Shown here one piece after another: positions 1-5,765 of a stretch of DNA of 5,843 nt. The notes under the pieces were generated by a model. It saw only the letters and a program-made list of their open reading frames with translations, ran no database searches and was not told where the DNA came from. Within the stretch, counting starts at the first letter, position 1; every line of letters starts with the position of its first letter. The DNA lies in contig JAAFHI010000205.1 in NCBI GenBank assembly GCA_013298335.1, positions 1-5,843 of the forward strand, written 5' to 3'. The position numbers and the translations under genes were made by a program. Source of the DNA: Actinomycetota bacterium (GTDB taxonomy: Bacteria; Acidobacteriota; Blastocatellia; Chloracidobacteriales; Chloracidobacteriaceae).

Positions 1-845
1 ACTGCATCGAACGCCGCCGTGGCGTCCTGCGGCGTCGGGTAGTCGCCGATGATGATCCTTCCGAACGGCGACGCATCGCCGAAATCGGCCCAGGCGAATT
101 CGGCACCGGGCGTCGCGGGGAATTCGGGCTTTCCATCTGAATTTCCCTGATTCGGCAATAGACCACGTTTCAATCCGGACTCGTTGACCGCGAAACCGAC
201 CGTCGTCGGCATCTTTTGAGCCTCGGGCAGTTTCCGGACCGCAACCGGGAGATCTTCAATCGTGGGGTCCAGATTCGGCAGACCGGCGTGCCATTTCTCA
301 AGTTTCTCGGAAGCGTCCCGAACGATGCGCTCCACCTCGGCCATGTCCGCGCCGGGTGTCTTCCCTTCGACAATCACCACTTCCTGCTTGACCCAGAGCA
401 ACGCCCGTCCATCTTCCAGCCAACCCGTTTTGACATTCGGCAGCGGCCTGGCGTTTTTTGAAGTCAGCAAACAGAACAGTCCGAAGGCGTGGCCCGTGTC
501 TTCGAACCGGGCGATTTTCAGCGTCGCCTTTCCGGCCTTGCCCTCGTAAAACCAGTAACTTCCGTAAAGACTTGCCCACCCGTCGGCGGAGGCCGTTCCC
601 GACGGACCGGTGGCGGGAACATCCTGAACGCGCTTGCCGACCAGATTGAACAATTCCTTCGCGGGAAACGGGACGCCGGAAGACGCATCGACTTCGGCTT
701 TGGGGGCAGCGGATTTCTTTGCCGCCTTGTCAGAGAGTGGTTTGGCGGAAGGACTTTTCGGGGCGGCGTTCTGCGCGAGCACGCCCGCGCCGGAAAGCAT
801 CAGCACCGCGATCATCGCCAGCCACATCGGTTTCATCTTGTACAC
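1..845 (-). CDS. Secreted DUF6599-like protein, partial (3' end beyond window)
   Basis: This minus-strand frame is open from the start codon to position 1, with at least 281 codons and no stop, so the C-terminus is missing. The N-terminus has lysines, then a hydrophobic stretch (about residues 8-23) ending VLA-Q, which looks like a signal peptidase I site. A Lys/Ala/Pro-rich linker follows (about 26-57), then a globular domain. Three features recall DUF6599 proteins of Acidobacteriota: a segment around residues 98-127 containing YEGKAGKATLKIARF and HAFGLFCLLTS, a segment LLWVKQEVVIVEG, and a late IIIGDYPTPQDA. The family match is from memory and the function is unknown. I chose GTG at 845 because GGAGG sits 8 nt upstream; in-frame ATG codons at 836 and 827 are alternatives. 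It lies 74 nt downstream of the bPH gene on the same strand and may be co-transcribed with it. Coding is well supported; the family name is moderate. Confidence 0.72.
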   Translation of the reverse strand, partial: MYKMKPMWLAMIAVLMLSGAGVLAQNAAPKSPSAKPLSDKAAKKSAAPKAEVDASSGVPFPAKELFNLVGKRVQDVPATGPSGTASADGWASLYGSYWFYEGKAGKATLKIARFEDTGHAFGLFCLLTSKNARPLPNVKTGWLEDGRALLWVKQEVVIVEGKTPGADMAEVERIVRDASEKLEKWHAGLPNLDPTIEDLPVAVRKLPEAQKMPTTVGFAVNESGLKRGLLPNQGNSDGKPEFPATPGAEFAWADFGDASPFGRIIIGDYPTPQDATAAFDA

Positions 846-853
846 AGTTCCGG

Positions 854-858
854 CCTCC
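854..858 (-). promoter_or_regulatory. Ribosome binding site GGAGG deciding the start of the DUF6599-like gene
   Basis: Read on the minus strand, GGAGG ends 8 nt before the in-frame GTG at 845, but 17 nt before the first ATG at 836. Normal Shine-Dalgarno spacing therefore favours GTG as the start. Either start leaves a good signal peptide. Confidence 0.5.
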
Positions 859-884
859 ACGCGCCCCGGAGGTTTCCGGACCGC

Positions 885-919
885 AATCGAAAATCATCAA
901 TCGGAAATCGAAAATCCGC
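885..919. repeat. Heptad array, five AATCNNN units
   Basis: On the plus strand five consecutive 7-nt units all begin AATC: AATCGAA occurs twice, with AATCATC, AATCGGA and AATCCGC as variants. The array ends directly against the stop codon of the bPH gene (920-922). It fills about half of the 74-nt gap before the DUF6599-like gene. The 12-mer AATCATCAATCG inside it recurs at 1585-1596, in the loop of the intergenic inverted repeat. Confidence 0.75.
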
Positions 920-1438
920 TCAGCGCCCGCTCGCGAGGCGAAGAATATCGTTCGAAACCTGCTGCGGACTCGCCACGTTGCGGAGAAAAATGCGTCCCGT
1001 GCCCGCCGCGCTGTCGATGACCACGTCGCCGAGCCCGAGCAGGCGCTGAAGAACGGACAGGCGCAGCGTCACGTCCTGAATCTTGATGAGCGGAAGGTTG
1101 CGGACGGTACGCGACAGGATGCCCGTGCGGACCTCGATTTTCTGCGTCGTCAGCGTGTAGGTCTCCGACAGTTGTCGCAGATGCCGCCACAACGGAATCA
1201 CGAACATCAGCACCGCCAGCGCAATCGTGACCCACGGCACGGCGGGGGCGAGCGGCGCCCAGATCTTCGCGTCAATAAAGGCCCCGACCACCACGATAGC
1301 CGCCGTCAGCGTCATGGCGATGGCATACCACACTCCGACGAAAACAAAACTCGGACGCAGCACGGCAACCGTGGTTTCGGGTTGCGACATCATCATCGGT
1401 ACCGGCGCGGTCGGCGGCTGGACGGGGGGCGGGTACAT
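920..1438 (-). CDS. Two-helix membrane protein with bacterial PH domain (bPH2/YdbS-like)
   Basis: The product is a 172-residue membrane protein. A Pro/Met-rich N-terminus (1-20) is followed by two hydrophobic segments (about 31-54 and 62-83). A soluble C-terminal domain (about 88-172) begins SETYTLTTQKIEVRTGILSR and continues with LPLIKIQDV, a LQRLLGLGDVVI segment and a GRIFLRNVASPQQV end. This is the pattern of the bPH2 family (formerly DUF304, YdbS/YdbT-like): a Tyr-Thr-Leu-Thr strand, a turn GxLSR, a conserved hydrophobic KIQDV strand and an LGxGxV strand. Members are inner-membrane proteins whose biochemical role is largely unknown. The frame is open up to 1654, but that upstream part translates intergenic repeat sequence, so I start at the ATG at 1438. 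AAAGGAA lies upstream at a rather long 14-15 nt spacing. The DUF6599-like gene follows on the same strand. Confidence 0.82.
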   Translation of the reverse strand: MYPPPVQPPTAPVPMMMSQPETTVAVLRPSFVFVGVWYAIAMTLTAAIVVVGAFIDAKIWAPLAPAVPWVTIALAVLMFVIPLWRHLRQLSETYTLTTQKIEVRTGILSRTVRNLPLIKIQDVTLRLSVLQRLLGLGDVVIDSAAGTGRIFLRNVASPQQVSNDILRLASGR

Positions 1439-1476
1439 CAGGCTGAAAACAGTTCCTTTCGGGCAATTGGACACCG

Positions 1477-1485
1477 AATATACCA
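1477..1485 (-). promoter_or_regulatory. Candidate extended -10 promoter for the bPH gene
   Basis: Read on the minus strand this is TGGTATATT, a TGn extension plus a 5/6 match to TATAAT. Transcription would start near 1470, leaving a leader of roughly 30 nt that includes the AAAGGAA at 1453-1459. No good -35 hexamer is visible, as is common for extended -10 promoters. The call rests on motif and position only. Confidence 0.4.
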
Positions 1486-1540
1486 CGAAGTTCCCGGTTC
1501 GCCGGGGCATCCGCCGGAACGAATCACGCCTCCGGGCGTA

Positions 1541-1549
1541 TGCTATAAG
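1541..1549 (+). promoter_or_regulatory. Candidate extended -10 promoter for the TPR gene
   Basis: TGCTATAAG has a TGn extension and matches TATAAT at five of six positions. It stands immediately before the left arm of the inverted repeat. A start near 1556 would put nearly all of the repeat in a 5' leader of about 130 nt for the TPR gene. No convincing -35 is visible. A second possibility is TTGAGC (1605-1610), 18 nt, then TGTATT (1629-1634), inside the repeat loop. Confidence 0.38.
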
Positions 1550-1551
1550 CA

Positions 1552-1666
1552 AATGCGGAATATCGAATGCGGAATGCGGAAGTGAATCATCAATCGTTTC
1601 TACCTTGAGCGTTTTTATCCAATCGAATTGTATTCCGCATTCGATATTCCGCATTCCGCATTCGAT
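1552..1666. repeat. Inverted repeat built of 7-bp units (AATGCGG/AATATCG)
   Basis: The left arm is 1552-1581 and the right arm 1632-1666, with about 50 nt between them. Two perfect pairings exist. One is 24 bp (1552-1575 with 1632-1655); the other is 20 bp (1562-1581 with 1647-1666). They differ in register by 21 nt, exactly three heptads, so they are mutually exclusive slipped stems. The arms are heptads of AATGCGG, with AATATCG as a variant. The loop also holds AATCATC and AATCGTT units like those at 885-919. There is no U-run after the stem, so it does not look like an intrinsic terminator. Confidence 0.85.
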
Positions 1667-1685
1667 TCATAACGGGATTTTCATT

Positions 1686-3350
1686 ATGCGCTTTCGTTTC
1701 TTTCTATCATTTCTCTTTGTCTGCGCGGCGGTGGTCGGCTTCGCGACGCCCGCGCGGGCGACCGACGTCATCCTGACGCTACCGTTCGAAAACACCAACA
1801 ACCGGCCCGAATACAACTGGATTCGCGAAAGTTTCACGGTTTCGATGTCGGACCTGCTCGATTCGCCGGGCCTCATCGCGATTCAACTGGACGAGCGCAA
1901 CCTCGCCTATGAAAAGCTCGGCATCTCGCGCACAGCGCTCATCACGCGCGCGACCGAGATCAAGCTCGGCGAGGCGGTCAACGCCGACATCATCATTCGC
2001 GGGACCTACGCCGTGACCGGCGACGGCAAGGACGCCACGGTTTCCGTGCGCGCCCAGATGATTTCCCTGCGCGAAGGCAAGATGATCGGCAGCGAACACA
2101 CCCTCAGCAAGCCGGTCGGCGACCTCCAACTGATTCAGGGCCTGCTCGCGTGGGAACTGCTGTATCAACGGAATATCGCGCTTCCCTTCTCGCGCGACCA
2201 ACTGATCCGGCGTGCGACGCAGGTCGCGCCCAGCGCCTACGAGATTTACGTCAAGGCGCTCCTCACGGAAAACACGCCCGACCGGACGCGACTGCTCATC
2301 CGCGCGGTCGAGGATGCCAAGAAAAACGCCCAGCTTACCTTTCCGCAGGCCTATTTCGAACTTGGCCAGATTTACTATCGGGAAGCGAATTACAAGGACG
2401 CCCTGAACTGGTTCGAGCAGATCAAGCTGTCCGATTCACGCGGCATCGAGGCGAATTTCTTCACCGGAGTCTGCCAGCTTCTGACCAACAAGACCGACGA
2501 CGCGATCAGGACCCACACGGCGCTGCTCAAGCCGATGCCGCTCTACGAGACCTACAGCAACGCGGCGGTGGCGCGGATGCAGAAGGGCGAATTTGCCGAG
2601 GCCGTGAAACTGCTCAAACTCGCCTCGGACGCCGCGCCCAACGACGACGACGTACTGTTCAACTATGGCTACGCCCTGTGGCGCGCCGACCAGCCGGCGG
2701 AGGGCGTCACGCGTCTCGAAACGCTCGTCAAACGTTCGCCGAAGCAGGGCCAGGCGTTCTATCTGCTTTCAAAAATCTACGCCAGACTCGACCGCAAGGC
2801 CGACGCCGAAACGGCTTCCAACGAAGCGAAGAAACTGCTGACCGAATTCGCGAAGTGGGAAACGGCGGGCAAGGTCCCGATGCTCGGTCGCACCAAGACC
2901 GTCTTCAACCGCGAAGCCTATTACCGCTTCACCCGCAGCGAGGAAAAGACACGGCAGGCGGCCTACATCGGGGTCTCGCAGACGCAGCAGATCGAGGAAC
3001 TCATGGGACAGGCGCAGGCCGCCTTCCTCGGCAATCAGGATGACATCGCCATCGCCCGCCTCGCGCAGGTCATCCAGATCGCGCCTGACAACAGCACCGC
3101 TCACCTGCTGCTCGGTCGCGTTCAGGAACGGCGCGGCGACACGACGGCGGCGATCAATTCACTGAAAGCGGCGGTATTCTGGAATCCGAAGCTCGCCGCG
3201 GCCCACGTCCTGCTCGGACGCATCTATCTCAATCAGGGCGACCGCACGCGCGCCGAGACGCATTTGAAACTCGCGCTGGCCGCCGATCCCAACGACCGCG
3301 AAGTCCAGGCGCTGCAAAATCTCTTCCGGCAGGGGACGCCGAATCAATAG
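1686..3350 (+). CDS. Exported TPR protein with FlgO/CsgG-like N-terminal domain
   Basis: The product has 554 residues. Residues 1-25 form a signal peptide: basic MRFR, a hydrophobic core, then ARA before Thr26, so it is probably periplasmic. Residues 27-165 resemble the nucleotide-free FlgO/CsgG-like fold often fused to TPRs in Acidobacteriota: an opening strand VILTLPFENT, then IRESFTVSMSDLL, the segment RATEIKLGEAVNADIIIRGTY (read in two parts), and VSVRAQMISLREGK. From about 183 to 545 the protein is helical tetratricopeptide repeats, for example YFELGQIYYREANYKDALNW, LFNYGYALWRADQPAEGV and LLGRIYLNQGDRTRAETHLK, roughly eight in all. It is probably a scaffold or assembly protein; the partner is unknown. 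The frame is open from 1227, but the part before 1686 reads through the inverted repeat and antisense to the bPH gene. The ATG at 1686 has a weak GGGA 8 nt upstream and gives a clean signal peptide. The gene ends 39 nt before recD2. Confidence 0.86.
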   Translation: MRFRFFLSFLFVCAAVVGFATPARATDVILTLPFENTNNRPEYNWIRESFTVSMSDLLDSPGLIAIQLDERNLAYEKLGISRTALITRATEIKLGEAVNADIIIRGTYAVTGDGKDATVSVRAQMISLREGKMIGSEHTLSKPVGDLQLIQGLLAWELLYQRNIALPFSRDQLIRRATQVAPSAYEIYVKALLTENTPDRTRLLIRAVEDAKKNAQLTFPQAYFELGQIYYREANYKDALNWFEQIKLSDSRGIEANFFTGVCQLLTNKTDDAIRTHTALLKPMPLYETYSNAAVARMQKGEFAEAVKLLKLASDAAPNDDDVLFNYGYALWRADQPAEGVTRLETLVKRSPKQGQAFYLLSKIYARLDRKADAETASNEAKKLLTEFAKWETAGKVPMLGRTKTVFNREAYYRFTRSEEKTRQAAYIGVSQTQQIEELMGQAQAAFLGNQDDIAIARLAQVIQIAPDNSTAHLLLGRVQERRGDTTAAINSLKAAVFWNPKLAAAHVLLGRIYLNQGDRTRAETHLKLALAADPNDREVQALQNLFRQGTPNQ

Positions 3351-3352
3351 GT

Positions 3353-3380
3353 TTGAAGATTCGACGAAAATGGCGACAAT
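3353..3380 (+). promoter_or_regulatory. Weak candidate promoter just upstream of recD2
   Basis: TTGAAG (3353-3358), 16 nt, then GACAAT (3375-3380); each hexamer matches the sigma-70 consensus at four of six positions. Transcription would start near 3387, only a few nt before the ATG at 3390, giving an almost leaderless mRNA. That would fit the lack of a Shine-Dalgarno sequence before recD2. Read-through from the TPR gene is an equally good explanation of expression. Confidence 0.25.
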
Positions 3381-3389
3381 GATCCCGCC

Positions 3390-5765
3390 ATGACTTCACC
3401 CGCCACGACTTCCAATCCGTCCGCCACCGCGCCGAGCATTCTCGTCGGCTCGGTCGAGCGTGTGACCTACACGAGCGCCGAAACCGGCTATACCATCGCG
3501 CGGGTGAAGGTCTCGTCGGACCCCGACCCGGTCACCATCGTCGGCCATTTTTCGAGCATCACGCCCGGCGAATCGCTGCGGATGGCGGGGTTCTGGGTCA
3601 CGCACAAGGAGTACGGCCCGCAGTTCAAGGTCGTCAATTACGAAGTCTGCAAACCGGCCACCCTCGCGGGCATCGAAAAGTATCTCGGCTCGGGACTCAT
3701 CAAAGGTGTCGGCCCGGTCACGGCCAAACGCATCGTCGCGCATTTCAAGGAAACCACGCTCGACGTCATCGAAAAGGACATCGAACGCCTGCGCGAAGTA
3801 CCCGGCATCGGTCGCAAACGGGTCGAAATGATTTCCCGCGCGTGGATCGAGCAGCAGGCGGTCAAGGAAGTCATGCTCTTCCTTCAGTCGCACGGCGTTT
3901 CGACCCATTTCGCCGTCAAGATTTACAAGACCTACGGCGACCGCTCGATTCAGACCGTCACGGAAAATCCCTACCGGCTGGCGAAAGATATCTACGGCAT
4001 CGGATTCCGAACCGCCGACAAGATCGCCGCCGACATCGGCATCGCCGCCGATTCCGACGAACGCATCCGCGCGGGCCTCTCCCACGCCCTCAGCGAAGCG
4101 ACCGACAACGGCCACTGCTACCTTCCCGGCCCCGAACTCATCGAAGAAACCGCCAAACTGCTCAACGTCGAGAACCGCGAACTCCTCGAAAAAGCCGCCC
4201 TTGCAATGGCGAGCGAGAATGAACTCATCGCGGTACCCACCGAAATCAAGGATGAAGGCGGAAGAATGAAGGATGAAGACTGGGGTCTGGAAGATGAAGA
4301 TGGCCCCGACGACGACTGGCAACCCGACTGGAAGAAAGGCAAATCTTCAAATCGAAGCACCCAAACTGCTGCTTCCATGCCCCAGCACCCAGCACCCAGC
4401 ACCCAGCACTCGCTGTTCTACCTGCCCCCGCTCTTCCAGTCGGAACGCAACGTGGCGCGGTTCATTCGCGGCCTGCTGACCCGGCCCCTGCCCTGCGATC
4501 AGGCGGCAGTCTCGGCCTGGATCGGGAAATACACGGCCAAGGCCAAAATCGATCTTTCGGAAGAACAGTTGAAAGCCCTGAGCACGGCGGCGGGCGCGCG
4601 GGTGATGGTGCTGACGGGCGGCCCCGGATGCGGGAAAACGACCACGCTCCGGGCAATGGTGAAGTTGTTCAAGGCGATGGGGCGGACCGTCGAACTCGCC
4701 AGCCCGACCGGACGCGCCGCCCAGCGGCTGTCGGAAGTGGCGGGCGTCGAGGCGCGAACGATTCACCGCATGCTCGCCTACGACCCGAAGCAGCACGCCT
4801 TTACCCGCAACGCCGAAAATCCGCTCGAAGCCGACGTCGTCGTGGTGGACGAAGCCTCGATGCTCGACGTGACGCTGGCCGCGCACCTGCTGAAAGCCGT
4901 GCCGTCCGACGGCCAACTGGTACTGGTCGGCGACATCGACCAATTACCCTCGGTCGGACCGGGCCGGGTGCTGTCCGATATCATCGACTCCGAAGCCGTG
5001 CCGGTCATTCGCCTCACGCAGGTTTTTCGGCAGGCACAGGGCAGTTTCATCATCACCAATGCCCACCGCATCCGCGAGGGCGAGTTTCCGTGCCTCATCG
5101 CGCCCGACGGCGTTTCCGAAACCGACTGCTATTTCCTCAAGGCCGACGAACCGGAAGACATTCACCGGCTCGTGGTCAACGCCGTCACCCGCAGCCTGCC
5201 GAAGAAGTTCGGCTATCACCCGTCGAGCGACATTCAGGTCCTGACGCCGATGAATCGGGGCAGCGCGGGCGCGGGCGAACTCAACCGCCTGCTTCAAGGT
5301 ACGTTGAATCCGCCCGACCACCGCAAGGAAGAAATCGAACGCATGGGGCGGGTCTACCGGGTCGGCGACAAGGTCATCCAGCGCGTCAACAACTACAACC
5401 TGGAAGTTTTCAACGGCGACGTCGGAACGATCATCGGCATCGACACCGAGGACCAGACGGCGACCATCGACTACGGCGGACGCGAAGTCATCTACGACTG
5501 GGCCGATCTGAACGAAGTCGGCCACGGATTCGCGATCTCGATTCACAAGAGCCAGGGTTCGGAATATCCGGCGGTGGTGATGGTGGTTCATCCGCAGGCG
5601 TTTCCGGTATTGAGCCGGAATCTGATTTACACCGGACTGACGCGGGCCAAACGGACGGTGGTCATCGTCGGCAGTACCCGCGCGGTCGGCATGGCGATGG
5701 GCCGGACGGAAGCCGGCAAGCGCTACACCCGGCTCGCGGCCGCGCTGGCGGGCGCCATTCAATGA
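3390..5765 (+). CDS. recD2: RecD2-type ATP-dependent DNA helicase with repeat-derived insertion
   Basis: The product has 791 residues and belongs to RecD2, a superfamily 1B 5'-3' DNA helicase that acts without RecBC in repair and replication-fork maintenance. An N-terminal OB-like region (about 18-90) is followed by helix-hairpin-helix segments at GIEKYLGSGLIKGVGP (94-109), VPGIGRKR (137-144) and YGIGFRTADKIA (202-213). The helicase core shows Walker A GGPGCGKTT (410-418, catalytic Lys416), motif Ia ASPTGRAAQR (437-446), Walker B VVVVDEASML with Asp487-Glu488, motif III GDIDQLPSVGPG (514-525), motif IV QVFRQ (544-548), motif V HKSQGSEYP (719-727) and motif VI YTGLTRAK (747-754, Arg752 the arginine finger). 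All motifs are intact. Residues 287-341 are a low-complexity insertion between IAVPTEI and LFYLPPLF, encoded by two 7-bp repeat arrays. Without it the length would be about 736, near the usual RecD2 size. No Shine-Dalgarno precedes the ATG; the nearest upstream in-frame stop is at 3354-3356. Confidence 0.95.
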   Translation: MTSPATTSNPSATAPSILVGSVERVTYTSAETGYTIARVKVSSDPDPVTIVGHFSSITPGESLRMAGFWVTHKEYGPQFKVVNYEVCKPATLAGIEKYLGSGLIKGVGPVTAKRIVAHFKETTLDVIEKDIERLREVPGIGRKRVEMISRAWIEQQAVKEVMLFLQSHGVSTHFAVKIYKTYGDRSIQTVTENPYRLAKDIYGIGFRTADKIAADIGIAADSDERIRAGLSHALSEATDNGHCYLPGPELIEETAKLLNVENRELLEKAALAMASENELIAVPTEIKDEGGRMKDEDWGLEDEDGPDDDWQPDWKKGKSSNRSTQTAASMPQHPAPSTQHSLFYLPPLFQSERNVARFIRGLLTRPLPCDQAAVSAWIGKYTAKAKIDLSEEQLKALSTAAGARVMVLTGGPGCGKTTTLRAMVKLFKAMGRTVELASPTGRAAQRLSEVAGVEARTIHRMLAYDPKQHAFTRNAENPLEADVVVVDEASMLDVTLAAHLLKAVPSDGQLVLVGDIDQLPSVGPGRVLSDIIDSEAVPVIRLTQVFRQAQGSFIITNAHRIREGEFPCLIAPDGVSETDCYFLKADEPEDIHRLVVNAVTRSLPKKFGYHPSSDIQVLTPMNRGSAGAGELNRLLQGTLNPPDHRKEEIERMGRVYRVGDKVIQRVNNYNLEVFNGDVGTIIGIDTEDQTATIDYGGREVIYDWADLNEVGHGFAISIHKSQGSEYPAVVMVVHPQAFPVLSRNLIYTGLTRAKRTVVIVGSTRAVGMAMGRTEAGKRYTRLAAALAGAIQ
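4248..4303 (+). repeat. Heptad array inside recD2, eight AAGGATG-like units
   Basis: Eight consecutive 7-nt units stay in exact phase. AAGGATG occurs twice, with AAGGCGG, AAGAATG, AAGACTG, GGGTCTG, GAAGATG and AAGATGG as variants. Every unit ends in G, and six of eight have T at position 6. The translation is an acidic stretch, KDEGGRMKDEDWGLEDEDG (residues 287-305). The array starts the insertion that separates the N-terminal region of RecD2 from its helicase core. Confidence 0.8.
4381..4408 (+). repeat. Perfect tandem repeat inside recD2, four CCCAGCA units
   Basis: Four identical CCCAGCA heptads lie in tandem, followed by CT. Because 7 is not a multiple of 3, the reading frame rotates and three units encode a 7-residue peptide. 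The protein reads QHPAPSTQHS just before the conserved LFYLPPLF segment. This is the most regular array in the window and the one most open to replication slippage. Confidence 0.9.

Noticed and set aside
885..919. CRISPR array
   Set aside because: The units are only 7 nt with no unique spacers, and no cas gene is present.
719..1585. Open frame of 288 codons on the plus strand
   Set aside because: It is antisense to both minus-strand genes, is very rich in Arg/His, and has no recognisable domain.
1439..1654. N-terminal extension of the bPH protein starting MRNIECG
   Set aside because: The extra 72 residues are translated from the repeat arms and promoter region and resemble no bPH N-terminus.
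1552..1666. Intrinsic terminator or insertion-sequence ends
   Set aside because: No T-run follows the stem, the loop is about 50 nt or more, and no transposase or target-site duplication is visible.
1227..1685. Upstream extension of the TPR reading frame to an ATG at 1227
   Set aside because: It runs antisense to the bPH gene and through the inverted repeat, and would bury a clear signal peptide 153 residues inside the protein.
3396..4322. Long open frame of 308 codons antisense to recD2
   Set aside because: It lies wholly opposite a gene with all family motifs; GC-rich coding DNA commonly leaves such open antisense frames. The 272-codon frame at 4944-5762 is rejected for the same reason.
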